The notes beneath the pieces are model-generated. The model saw only the letters and a list, made by a program, of their open reading frames with translations. It was not told the DNA's origin and did no database searches. Source: Janthinobacterium sp. PAMC25594 (GTDB taxonomy: Bacteria; Pseudomonadota; Gammaproteobacteria; Burkholderiales; Burkholderiaceae_D). From it: 64,000 nucleotides of DNA. Where the stretch lies: positions 5,270,001 to 5,334,000 of the forward strand of contig NZ_CP080377.1 in assembly GCF_019443505.1 (NCBI RefSeq). The letters are read 5' to 3'. A program made the position numbers and the translations under genes. This document shows positions 1-8,611 of the stretch, piece after piece. Positions within the stretch are counted from its first letter, which is position 1. The number at the start of each line of letters is the position of its first letter.

Positions 1-2
1 GC

Positions 3-290
3 GTGGCCACCGATATTATTTTGACGGCCATGGATTCCGACGTCATCAAACAATATGTGGCGCTGGGCCTGGGCGTGGGCATCGTGGCCTCGATGGCCTT
101 CGACCATGGCCGCGACAAGGGACTAAGGGCGGTAGAAGCGTCGCATCTGTTCGCCACCAACACGACGCGCCTGGCCGTGCGCCGCGGCGCCTACCTGCGT
201 GCCTACGCCTACGAATTCATCCTGCAACTGGCGCCGGACCTGACGCGCGCCGACATCGACCGCGCCATGGCGGGCGAGGAAGCGCTCTAG
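3..290 (+). CDS. cysB: CysB-type LysR regulator, C-terminal fragment
   Basis: This is the last 95 codons of a LysR-family regulator whose start lies left of the window. The visible part is the end of the effector-binding domain: a DADVIK-like motif (here DSDVIKQYVALGLGVG), the IASMAFD segment, a TTRLAVRRGAYLRAY stretch and an FILQLAPDLTR helix, all typical of CysB and Cbl, which sense O-acetylserine or sulfate limitation and activate sulfur assimilation genes. CysB and Cbl cannot be separated on this fragment. It converges on the YjbR-like gene, with stop codons overlapping by four bases. Confidence 0.8.
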   Translation: MATDIILTAMDSDVIKQYVALGLGVGIVASMAFDHGRDKGLRAVEASHLFATNTTRLAVRRGAYLRAYAYEFILQLAPDLTRADIDRAMAGEEAL

Positions 291-640
291 GCGATGGCCG
301 CCCTTTGCGCGCGCGTCAGGCTGGCCACGGCGCGCGCGTAGCTATCCTGCACCAGTTCCGCCAGGTAATCGGCCGGGAAGCGCGCCACGTCGACGATGCT
401 GACCCAGTGAAAGCGGCCCATGTAGCGGGCCGGTTTCACGCCCGGCATGTCCGTCAGCTCGATAAAGCGCTCCGCGCTGACCCTCAGGCTGAAGCGCCAT
501 TGTTCCGGCATGCTGGTCTTGAAATACGCAAATTTTTTCCCCGCCACTGCATACACGAGGATGTTCGACGGCGCACCGTACAGCACGGCTTGCGCGCCGG
601 GCAGGACCGCGCAAAAGTCTTTCAGTTCATCGCTTGTCAT
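287..640 (-). CDS. MmcQ/YjbR family protein
   Basis: A 117-residue protein of the MmcQ/YjbR type: a small alpha/beta fold with a CyaY-like architecture. The recognisable features are the N-terminal DFCAVLPGA helix, the central YAVAGKKFAYF strand pair, a WRFSLRVS strand and the GRFHWVSI segment near residue 80. The molecular function of the family is not established; the name DNA-binding comes from structure-based guesses. Its ATG overlaps the stop of the upstream DUF2185 gene (ATGA at 637-640), so the two are probably translated together. Confidence 0.8.
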   Translation of the reverse strand: MTSDELKDFCAVLPGAQAVLYGAPSNILVYAVAGKKFAYFKTSMPEQWRFSLRVSAERFIELTDMPGVKPARYMGRFHWVSIVDVARFPADYLAELVQDSYARAVASLTRAQRAAIA

Positions 641-1248
641 TCGTCAACCGCCTTGAATTGTTGCGTGCTGTGGTCGAAAGCATAGGCTGACCCGGCAGGC
701 GCGTCCAGCAGGCGGATGAAGCGGTCGTCCACGCTGAGCACGGCGCCGAGCGAGACGAGCGCCACGTTGGCGCTGTCGTTGATGTAGTCGTCGCTCTCGT
801 CGTTGGCCGTGAAGCGCCAGCCGCTGTCGTCGTCGTTGTCCGGCTCCTCGCGGTACAGATAGCCGACGGGCGCGCCGTCTTCCAGCACGCGTTTCGTCAC
901 GAAGCACAGGCCCGCATAGCGGTTGACGAGGTTATCGTCATCGTCGTGCTGCGTATTGATGATGTGGCGCGCTTCGAAGGCGACGGGGTCCTTGGCCTGC
1001 AAGTCGGCGATGTAGCCGGGCATGTTGTCGAGTTTGCCTGTGAAATGGCCATGCGGTTCGATCGTCTCCACCAGCACCCACATGCGTTCGGCGCCCGGCG
1101 CCTGCGGATCGTCGCTGTGGAAGGCGAAGATCAGCTTGACCACCTCGCCGGGGCGCACCTGGGCAATGGCCTCGGGCGGCGATTTATAGAAAGTGTAGGG
1201 ATGGCGCGCCGCCAGATCGGCGGCGTCGGTCAGATGCCAGCTGGGCAT
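637..1248 (-). CDS. DUF2185-domain protein
   Basis: A 203-residue soluble protein with two parts. Residues 45-100 (ERMWVLVE...FTGKLDNMP) resemble DUF2314-type beta modules that occur with DUF2185. Residues 110-195 (CFVTKRVL, YREEPDNDDDSGWRF, SLGAVLSVDD) match the DUF2185/Imm33-like fold found in some contact-dependent and polymorphic toxin immunity proteins and in many stand-alone housekeeping copies. There is no toxin gene beside it, so an immunity role is not indicated. It is the first gene of a two-gene unit with the YjbR-like gene. Confidence 0.65.
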   Translation of the reverse strand: MPSWHLTDAADLAARHPYTFYKSPPEAIAQVRPGEVVKLIFAFHSDDPQAPGAERMWVLVETIEPHGHFTGKLDNMPGYIADLQAKDPVAFEARHIINTQHDDDDNLVNRYAGLCFVTKRVLEDGAPVGYLYREEPDNDDDSGWRFTANDESDDYINDSANVALVSLGAVLSVDDRFIRLLDAPAGSAYAFDHSTQQFKAVDE

Positions 1249-1344
1249 GGTATTCCGTCGTCAGAGTGGGGGAATGTCCATGGTAGCCGATTGCCTGCCA
1301 GGATGGCCACCCGTACGCCAGGACTGTATTTGATAGGCCGGAAT

Positions 1345-1370
1345 AAAAAACGGGAGGCAGATGCCTCCCG
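1345..1370 (-). terminator. Rho-independent terminator of the TonB-dependent receptor gene
   Basis: A 9-bp GC-rich stem (CGGGAGGCA/TGCCTCCCG, loop of two bases) is followed, on the minus strand, by a run of six T. It lies 24 bases beyond the receptor stop codon. Confidence 0.85.
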
Positions 1371-1393
1371 TGCTGCGTTGCTATTGCCAGTTA

Positions 1394-3817
1394 TTACCAG
1401 CTATAACCCGCCTTGGCGTAGTAATAGCGGCCGTTGAAGCCGTTCGGCGCGAAGATGCTGTAAGGCTGCGTGCCGTTGACGTTCAGGTTGCCGTTGCTGG
1501 TCACTTGCGCCGGGTAGCGGTTGGTGACGTTGTCGATGCCGGCCACCAGGCGCCAGTTCTTGCCCAGTTTCACGGAACCGGACACGTCCAGCACCCATTG
1601 CGGATCATACGTCTGGTCCAGCTTGACATCGTTTTGCGGCACGGTGAAGCTGCCGTAGCGCGTCACCAGTCCGTGCACGTTCCAGATGCCGAAGCCGTAG
1701 TCGGCGGCCAGGCTGAACTTGTCCTTCGGCGACGCCACCGTGATGCGGTCGATGCTCTGGCGGTCGATCAGTTTCAGGTTGTTGGCCGTCAGGATGGCCG
1801 GATTGTCGGCGATTTTCCGTACCGTGCTCTTGTTATGGTTGTAGGCCACGGTGAGGTCCAGGCGGTCCTTGTCCTGCAGGTCGATGCGGTAGGTGCTGAC
1901 GATGTCCACGCCTTCCGTGCGCGTGTCGACGGCGTTGGTGAAATAGCGTCCCGAGCCCACCGGCGTGCCCTGGGCGGCCAGGATGTTCTTCAAAGCATTG
2001 CTGAGTATCAGATTGGCCGAGAACAGGATGCGGTTGTCGATGTCGATGCGGTAGGCGTCCACTGTCGTCGTGAAGTTGCGGTTGGGCTGGAACTGCAGGC
2101 CCAGGCTGTAGTTGCGGGCCTTTTCCGGTTTCAGGTCCTGTGCGCCCAGGGCGCGCGCCTGTGGCGTGTTGACGGCGAAGGTGCCCGTCTCGATCGGCGT
2201 GTTGACGCCGTTGACGACCTGGAAGTTGGTGGTGGTGATGGTGTAGTACTGCTGTGCCAGCGATGGCGCGCGGAAGCCGCTCGACACGGTGCCGCGCAGG
2301 GACAGCGCATCGCTGAACGAATAGCGGGCCGAGCCCTTGGCCGAGGTGGTGCTGCCGAAGTCGCTGTAGCGCTCATGGCGCAGGGCCACCCCGCCCGACA
2401 GGTTTTTCGTCGCTTCCGCCTCCAGGTTCACATAGATCGATTCGTTGTGGCGCGAATGGCTGCCCGCATTGGCAGGGCGGAAACCGGCAAAGCCTTGTGA
2501 GCCGCCACCCGTGTACGACGCTGCGTCGCCTGCACCGATGCTGTACTTTTCATGGCGCGCTTCGGCACCGACGGCGACCGTCAGCGGTCCCGTAAAGTAA
2601 GACACGGAAAATTCGCGCGCCGCATCGAGATTGAACACGGTCTGTTCGTTTTTCAGCGAGCCGGCATAAAAGTGCGTGGGGCTGGCTGCGCCCAGCGACT
2701 GGTTGACCGTGTTGTCCAGGTCCAGTTCGAACTTGTTGCTGCCGTAGTTCAGGCTGGCATCCCAGCGCCAGCCGGCCGCTTCACCGCGCAAGCCTGTGAC
2801 GATGGACTGGTCGGTCAATGTGCTGTTTTGTAATGGCAAAAAGCCTTCCGGGAAGAGCGGCGTGCGCTGGACGAACAGCTTCGAATTATTCGGGTCCGTG
2901 ATCAGCGCCGTGCGCCAGGTGGCGGCGGCCGACGTATCACGCTTGCCATAGTTGCCGAAGGCGTACCAGTCCACATTGTCATTGATGTGGTATTCGCTGT
3001 TGAGGAAAATCGTCGCCGGCTTGCTTTCCGGGTCGCCATAGCGCTGGTTGACCTTGCCGTAGCGCGGTTCCAGCGGATTGCGGAAATCGGCGCCGGCACG
3101 GTTGGTCGGGTCGCGTTCCGCCACTTCCGCCGAGACGCGCACCCAGCCGTCGTCGCCCAGGGCGAAGCCGGCCGAACCCTTGATGGATTTTTGCTTGCCG
3201 TCGCGTTCCTGCGTCTGGCCATAGCCCACTTCGATATCGCCGCCGGCCGCGCCTTTTTTCAGGATGATGTTGATCACGCCGGCGATCGCGTCGGAGCCGT
3301 ACTGGGCCGCCGCGCCATCGCGCAGTACTTCCACATGGTCGATGGCGGCCAGCGGAATGGCGTTCAGGTCGACGGGCGCCGAGCCGCGGCCCAGCGAGCC
3401 GTTGACGTTGACCACGGCCGAGGTGTAGCGGCGCTTGCCGTTCACCAGTACCAGGGTCTGGTCGGGCGACAGGCCGCGCAATTGCGCCGGACGCACGGCG
3501 TCGCTGGCGTCGGCGCCCGTGGCGCGGGCAAAGTTCAGCGATGGCAGCAGGCGCGCCAGCACGGTGGCCAGTTCGCCCGAACCCGTGCTTTGCAGGTCGC
3601 GCGAGGTGAGGATGTCGATCGGCGATTCGGAATCGATGGTGCGGCGGTTCTTGGCGAAGGTACCGGTGACCACCACCGATTGCAACTCCCCTTCGGCCGG
3701 CAGTTCTTGCTGCGCTTGCACATGCATTGGCAGGCTGAAGCAGGCGATCAGGCTGGCGGCGAGGACGGTTTTCAAGGGGAGGGCGGGAAGCTGGGAGCGG
3801 GCGGTGCTGGAACTCAT
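1394..3817 (-). CDS. TonB-dependent outer-membrane receptor
   Basis: An 807-residue receptor. A signal peptide (LKTVLAASLIACF...HVQAQ) is followed by a TonB-box-like stretch (LQSVVVTGTF), a plug domain (ARLLPSLNFARATGADASD, LRGLSPDQTLVLVNGKRR, VEVLRDGAAAQYGSDAIAGVINI) and a 22-strand type beta-barrel ending in an aromatic residue (YYYAKAGYSW), the usual outer-membrane insertion signal. The substrate cannot be told from sequence; there is no siderophore or sugar cluster next to it. I start at the ATG at 3817 rather than the in-frame TTG two codons earlier, because an AGAGAT purine stretch lies at correct spacing. It depends on the TonB-ExbB-ExbD machinery, one set of which is encoded at 48.7-51.3 kb. 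Confidence 0.9.
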   Translation of the reverse strand: MSSSTARSQLPALPLKTVLAASLIACFSLPMHVQAQQELPAEGELQSVVVTGTFAKNRRTIDSESPIDILTSRDLQSTGSGELATVLARLLPSLNFARATGADASDAVRPAQLRGLSPDQTLVLVNGKRRYTSAVVNVNGSLGRGSAPVDLNAIPLAAIDHVEVLRDGAAAQYGSDAIAGVINIILKKGAAGGDIEVGYGQTQERDGKQKSIKGSAGFALGDDGWVRVSAEVAERDPTNRAGADFRNPLEPRYGKVNQRYGDPESKPATIFLNSEYHINDNVDWYAFGNYGKRDTSAAATWRTALITDPNNSKLFVQRTPLFPEGFLPLQNSTLTDQSIVTGLRGEAAGWRWDASLNYGSNKFELDLDNTVNQSLGAASPTHFYAGSLKNEQTVFNLDAAREFSVSYFTGPLTVAVGAEARHEKYSIGAGDAASYTGGGSQGFAGFRPANAGSHSRHNESIYVNLEAEATKNLSGGVALRHERYSDFGSTTSAKGSARYSFSDALSLRGTVSSGFRAPSLAQQYYTITTTNFQVVNGVNTPIETGTFAVNTPQARALGAQDLKPEKARNYSLGLQFQPNRNFTTTVDAYRIDIDNRILFSANLILSNALKNILAAQGTPVGSGRYFTNAVDTRTEGVDIVSTYRIDLQDKDRLDLTVAYNHNKSTVRKIADNPAILTANNLKLIDRQSIDRITVASPKDKFSLAADYGFGIWNVHGLVTRYGSFTVPQNDVKLDQTYDPQWVLDVSGSVKLGKNWRLVAGIDNVTNRYPAQVTSNGNLNVNGTQPYSIFAPNGFNGRYYYAKAGYSW

Positions 3818-4262
3818 CGACAATATCTCTTCGGTTAGTGGTTGCGCGGACCATGACGGTCCGATGACGAAATCAGCTTAGCAGCGGGCGAACGGCGTGC
3901 TTACGAATTGTTCTGTCTATCGATATGCAATAAATGTCTGATACTCGTCAAAATGGCGCGAGTAGTGCATATGGCCTTGTCTCCAGCATACGACCGGGCA
4001 TGGCAGGCTGCAATGCTGCACCGCAGTAAATTGCTGGCTGTTGTATAAATACGACTATATGCAATCAGCATCGGTAGTCTGGCATGAAGAACACGTTCTT
4101 TCTGCCCATGGCTGTCCGAAGAAATATTCAGACTGTGATTGTGCGAGCACAGCTCTCGAATTCAAAAAATGCTTGACCTTCCAAGTGTGTCACCTCGGAT
4201 AACGACTATGGGATCTGCTTCAGATCAACAAAACCAAGTCGACTCCAGTCGCGAAAGGCACA
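3818..4262. other. Intergenic region between divergent receptor and efflux operons
   Basis: A 445-base region with no credible gene. It must hold the promoters of the receptor (leftward) and of the efflux operon (rightward). For the latter, TTGACC at 4173 and GATAAC at 4198 form a promoter-like pair with a 19-base spacer, the long spacing seen at MerR-family promoters; no MerR gene is nearby, so this is weak. I saw no riboswitch or terminator. Confidence 0.4.
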
Positions 4263-5429
4263 ATGATGAAAGTCAAACCAATAACCCTGATCACTGCGGT
4301 GCTAGGCGCAGCATTCACCATCAGCGGATGCAAGCAGACGGCATCCTCTCCCGCAGCCGCAAAGCCGCCCAGCGTTCCCGTGGCCGAAGTGCTCGTTCGT
4401 CCGGCAACACCGTATGTCGAGTTCAACGGCTCGCTGACCGCGGTCAAACGGGTTGAACTGCGCCCGCAGGTGGCCGGCTACATTCAGGACGTGAGCTTGC
4501 CTGAAGGACGCTTTGTCGAGAAGGGCCGCAAGCTCTTTGACATCGATCCACGCGTGTTCCAGGCCGCCCTGAATGCCGCGACAGCGCGCTTGAGCGAGGC
4601 TGAAGCGGCATCGATGCTGGCCCAGGCGGAGTATGCGCGAGCCGAACAGCTGTTCGCCAAAAAGATCGTCGCGCGTGATCGTCTCGACATGGCAACGGCG
4701 GCGCTACATGCCGGCAAGGCACAGGTCGATGCCGCAAAAGCTGCGCGAGATACTGCGCAATTGGATCTGAGTTTCACGCGCGTCACGGCGCCGATCAGCG
4801 GACGTGTCGGGCAAGTCCTCGTCACCGAGGGCAATTACGTCACCAGTGGCGTGACGCCCCTGACGACGATCGTGTCCATCGATCCGCTGCATGTCTATTT
4901 CGATGTCGACGAACGCACCTATTTGCGCTCGCTTGCAGCCGGCCGGGCCAATGCCGCCCCGCATGGGACGCAGGCGGCCAAGGTCATGGTGGCGCTGGCC
5001 ACGGACAAGACGTATTCGCGGTCCGGCCGTGTCGATTTCCTCGCCAACGCCGCTGATCGCGGGACGGGGACGGTGCGTGTCCGCGCCGTGGTCGACAACC
5101 CCGATGGAAAACTGACGCCCGGTCTGTTTGCCAAGGTCAGGCTGGAGACGGGGGCGCCGCAAGCCAGGGTGCTGGTTGCCGATCATTCGATAGGCACGGA
5201 TCAGGGGCGCCGCTATGTGCTCGTGGTGGGCAAAGGCGACAAGACGGAGTACCGACCCGTCGAGCTTGGCCCCGTTGTCGACGGTTTGCGCGTGATCGAG
5301 CAAGGGCTGCAGCCCGGCGAGCGTATCGTCGTCAAGGGGCTGGTGCGCCCCGGCATGCAGGTGACGCCACAGTCAGCGGCGATTGACGGTACGCCCATTG
5401 CTGTGCCGAAAACCTCGGGAGGCGCGTAA
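4263..5429 (+). CDS. RND efflux periplasmic adaptor (membrane fusion lipoprotein)
   Basis: A 388-residue adaptor of the AcrA/MexE type. It has a lipoprotein signal peptide with lipobox ISGC, a biotinyl-lipoyl half motif (VELRPQVAGYI, GRFVEKGRKLFDIDP), an alpha-helical hairpin rich in Ala and Glu (residues 95-165), the second lipoyl half (DLSFTRVTAPISGRVGQ) and beta-barrel plus membrane-proximal domains (TGTVRVRAVVDNPDGKLTPGLFAKV). It links the inner-membrane pump to the outer-membrane channel. Its TAA stop overlaps the ATG of the pump gene (TAATG), indicating coupled translation. No regulator gene adjoins the operon. Confidence 0.92.
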   Translation: MMKVKPITLITAVLGAAFTISGCKQTASSPAAAKPPSVPVAEVLVRPATPYVEFNGSLTAVKRVELRPQVAGYIQDVSLPEGRFVEKGRKLFDIDPRVFQAALNAATARLSEAEAASMLAQAEYARAEQLFAKKIVARDRLDMATAALHAGKAQVDAAKAARDTAQLDLSFTRVTAPISGRVGQVLVTEGNYVTSGVTPLTTIVSIDPLHVYFDVDERTYLRSLAAGRANAAPHGTQAAKVMVALATDKTYSRSGRVDFLANAADRGTGTVRVRAVVDNPDGKLTPGLFAKVRLETGAPQARVLVADHSIGTDQGRRYVLVVGKGDKTEYRPVELGPVVDGLRVIEQGLQPGERIVVKGLVRPGMQVTPQSAAIDGTPIAVPKTSGGA

Positions 5430-8400
5430 TGTCTTTCCCACGTTTCTTCATCGATCGCCCGATCTTTGCCATCGTCCTTTCGGTGCTGATGGTGCTCGCC
5501 GGCATCGTGGCTTTCTTCCAGATGCCGCTCAGCGAATATCCGGCCGTGACGCCGCCGACCGTGCAGGTGACCGCTTCCTATCCTGGCGCCAATCCCAAGG
5601 TGATCGCCGAAACGGTGGCGGCGCCGCTCGAGCAGGCCATTACCGGGGTCGAGGGCATGCTGTACATGTCGTCGCAATCGGCAACCGATGGCCGCATGAT
5701 CCTGACCGCCACCTTCGCGCAGGGGACGAATGCCGACATGGCGCAGATCCAGGTGCAGAACCGGGTCTCGCGCGCGCTGCCGCGTTTGCCTGAAGAAGTA
5801 CAGCGCCAGGGCGTCGTCACACAGAAAACCTCGCCGGACATCCTGATGGTGGTCCACCTGCTGTCGCCCGACAAACGCTACGATCCCCTGTACATGTCGA
5901 ATTACGCCTACCTCCAGGTGCGCGACGAGCTGTCCCGCATCCCCGGCGTCAGCGACGTCCTGGTCTGGGGCGCGGGCGAATACAGCATGCGGCTCTGGCT
6001 CGATCCTAACCTGATCGCCGCACGTGGCTTGACGGCCGGCGACGTGATTGCCGCGGTACGCGAACAGAACGTGCAGGTGGCAGCCGGCTCCGTCGGCCAG
6101 TCTCCCGATTCCAGTGCCGCCTTCCAGGTGACGGTCAACACGCTCGGACGCTTGACCGACGAGGAACAGTTCGGCGACATCATCATCCGCACGGGCGCCG
6201 AAGGCCAGGTGACGCGCCTGCGCGACGTCGCCCGCATCGAGATGGGGGCCGATGCCTATGCGCTGCGCAGCCTGCTTGACGGCGAGCCGGCCGTCGCCTT
6301 GCAAATCATTCAGAGTCCGGGCGCCAACGCGCTTGACGTTTCGCAGGCGGTACGGGATACCATGCGGCGGCTGGAGGGCAATTTCCCGGCCGGACTGAGC
6401 TCGCGCATCGCCTATGACCCGACGGTCTTTGTGCGCGCCTCGCTTGAATCGGTGGCAACCACCTTGCTGGAGGCGATCATTCTCGTCGTCATCGTGGTGG
6501 TGCTGTTCCTGCGCAACTGGCGCGCTTCGCTGATCCCCCTGATGGCGGTGCCGGTGTCGCTGATCGGTACCTTCGCCGTCATGCATCTGATGGGATTCTC
6601 GCTCAACACCCTGTCCCTGTTTGGCCTGGTGCTGTCGATCGGCATCGTCGTCGACGACGCGATCGTGGTGGTCGAGAACGTCGAACGTCACATCGAAAAT
6701 GGCGAAGAGCCCAGGCAAGCGGCAAGGCGCGCCATGGACGAGGTCACGGGCCCCATCATCGCGATCACCTCGGTGCTCGCCGCCGTGTTCATTCCGACCG
6801 CCTTCCTGAGCGGCCTGCAGGGCGAGTTCTACCGCCAGTTCGCGCTGACGATCGCCATCTCGACCATTTTGTCGGCCGTCAATTCGCTCACGCTCAGTCC
6901 GGCGCTTGCCGGCCTCTTGCTCAAGCCGCGCAAGGCCGAGGCCGAGGCCGTGCATGACCCGCGCAGCCTGCGTGGCCGCGCCGGGCGCCTGTTTCAAATG
7001 CTGGGCCGGCCGTTCCAGCGCGCGCCTGATGCCTATGGCAACACGGTGCGCAAGGTCGTCGGGGTCAGCAGCGTGGCGCTGCTGGTGTACGGCGGCCTGC
7101 TGGCGCTGACCTTCTTCGGCTTCAAGGCCGTGCCGCCGGGCTTCGTGCCGATGCAGGACAAATATTATCTTGTTGCGATCGCTCAGCTGCCGAACGCGTC
7201 GTCGCTGGAGCGTACCGAGGCGGTCGCCAGGCAGATGTCCAGGATCGCGCTGGATGAGCCTGGCGTTGAAAGCGTCGTTGCCTTCCCTGGCTTGTCGATC
7301 AACGGCTTCGTCAATGTGCCGAACGCCGCAGTCATGTTCGTCATGCTCGACCCGTTCAAGGATCGCACGACCCCCGATCTCACCGCGAGCGCGATCGCCG
7401 GGCGCCTGCAGGCGAAATTCGCCGGCATTCCCGACGGTTTCCTCGGCGTGTTCCCGCCGCCGCCCGTGCCCGGCCTTGGCGCGACCGGTGGCTTCAAGAT
7501 GCTGGTCGAGGATCGCGGCAGCGCCGGACTCGATGCCCTGGTCCAGCAGACCCATATTCTGATGACCAAAGCCACCGAGTCGGGACAGGTGGCCGGACTC
7601 ATGACCAGCATGGACGTCAATGCCCCGCAACTCGACGTCGCCATCGATCGCACCCAGGTCAAGAGCCAGGGAGTGCGCCTGGCCGACGTGTTCGAGTCGC
7701 TGCAGATCTATCTCGGTTCCCTGTATGTCAACGACTTCAACCGCTTCGGCCGGACCTACAAGGTGACGGCCCAGGCCGATGCGGAGCACCGCATGCAGGC
7801 CGAGGCCATCGGCCGCTTGCAGGTGCGCAATGCAGCCGGCGACATGCTGCCTTTGTCGTCGTTTGTCATCGTCACGCCCAGTTCCGGTCCGGACCGCGTG
7901 GTTCACTACAATGGCTACCCGTCGGCCGACATTTCGGGTGGCGCGATGGCCGGTGTCAGTTCGGGGCAGGCGGTTGCTGTCATGGAACGCCTGGCGAAGG
8001 AGCTGCTGCCTGAAGGCATGAGTATTGAATGGACCGACCTCACCTACCAGCAAAAGCTGGCCGGCGATTCGGCACTGTTCATTTTCCCGCTGTGCGTGCT
8101 GCTCGCCTATCTGATCCTCGCCGCACAGTACAACAGCTGGCTGCTGCCCTTGGCGGTCCTGCTGATCGTGCCGATGTGTCTGCTGAGCGCGATCATCGGC
8201 GTGTGGCTGGCGGGCGGCGACAACAACATCTTTGTACAGATCGGGCTCATCGTGCTCGTCGGCTTGGCGGCGAAGAACGCCATCCTCATTGTCGAGTTCG
8301 CACGTAGCCTGGAAATGGAAGGGGCGAGCCCGCTCGATGCGGTCATCGAGGCTTGCCGGCTGCGGCTGCGGCCCATCCTGATGACCTCGCTCGCCTTCAT

Positions 8401-8611
8401 CGCCGGCGTCGTGCCGCTGGTGTTCGCCAGTGGCGCCGGCTCCGAGATGCGCCATGCCATGGGCATCGCGGTCTTCGCCGGCATGCTCGGCGTGACACTG
8501 TTCGGATTATTCCTCACGCCAGTGTTTTATGTGGTGATGCGCGCCCTGGCGGCCCGCTTCGAGCGTCGCGCGCCAACGACCAGGACCAGCATGAACAGGA
8601 GCACGTCATGA
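5429..8611 (+). CDS. RND multidrug efflux pump, inner-membrane subunit (HAE1/MexF-like)
   Basis: A 1,060-residue proton-driven transporter, the expected length for the hydrophobe/amphiphile efflux family. The N-terminus FFIDRPIFAIVLSV starts TM1; the proton-relay pair of Asp lies in TM4 (GIVVDDAIVVVENVER); VSLIGTFAVM and GLAAKNAILIVEFAR mark the two homologous halves. Two large periplasmic loops form the porter and docking domains. Sequence style is closest to MexF and similar pumps that export chloramphenicol, quinolones or aromatic compounds, but the substrate is not proven here. It is the middle gene of a three-gene operon; its TGA overlaps the start of the outer-membrane factor gene. Confidence 0.93.
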   Translation: MSFPRFFIDRPIFAIVLSVLMVLAGIVAFFQMPLSEYPAVTPPTVQVTASYPGANPKVIAETVAAPLEQAITGVEGMLYMSSQSATDGRMILTATFAQGTNADMAQIQVQNRVSRALPRLPEEVQRQGVVTQKTSPDILMVVHLLSPDKRYDPLYMSNYAYLQVRDELSRIPGVSDVLVWGAGEYSMRLWLDPNLIAARGLTAGDVIAAVREQNVQVAAGSVGQSPDSSAAFQVTVNTLGRLTDEEQFGDIIIRTGAEGQVTRLRDVARIEMGADAYALRSLLDGEPAVALQIIQSPGANALDVSQAVRDTMRRLEGNFPAGLSSRIAYDPTVFVRASLESVATTLLEAIILVVIVVVLFLRNWRASLIPLMAVPVSLIGTFAVMHLMGFSLNTLSLFGLVLSIGIVVDDAIVVVENVERHIENGEEPRQAARRAMDEVTGPIIAITSVLAAVFIPTAFLSGLQGEFYRQFALTIAISTILSAVNSLTLSPALAGLLLKPRKAEAEAVHDPRSLRGRAGRLFQMLGRPFQRAPDAYGNTVRKVVGVSSVALLVYGGLLALTFFGFKAVPPGFVPMQDKYYLVAIAQLPNASSLERTEAVARQMSRIALDEPGVESVVAFPGLSINGFVNVPNAAVMFVMLDPFKDRTTPDLTASAIAGRLQAKFAGIPDGFLGVFPPPPVPGLGATGGFKMLVEDRGSAGLDALVQQTHILMTKATESGQVAGLMTSMDVNAPQLDVAIDRTQVKSQGVRLADVFESLQIYLGSLYVNDFNRFGRTYKVTAQADAEHRMQAEAIGRLQVRNAAGDMLPLSSFVIVTPSSGPDRVVHYNGYPSADISGGAMAGVSSGQAVAVMERLAKELLPEGMSIEWTDLTYQQKLAGDSALFIFPLCVLLAYLILAAQYNSWLLPLAVLLIVPMCLLSAIIGVWLAGGDNNIFVQIGLIVLVGLAAKNAILIVEFARSLEMEGASPLDAVIEACRLRLRPILMTSLAFIAGVVPLVFASGAGSEMRHAMGIAVFAGMLGVTLFGLFLTPVFYVVMRALAARFERRAPTTRTSMNRSTS

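Noticed and set aside
637..1248. Immunity gene of a polymorphic toxin system
   Set aside because: DUF2185 occurs in immunity proteins, but there is no toxin, VgrG, Rhs or TPS gene next to it.
5213..8455. 1,080-codon open frame antisense to the RND pump gene
   Set aside because: It mirrors a well-supported pump gene in GC-rich DNA; its product is His/Arg/Gln-rich with no family likeness.
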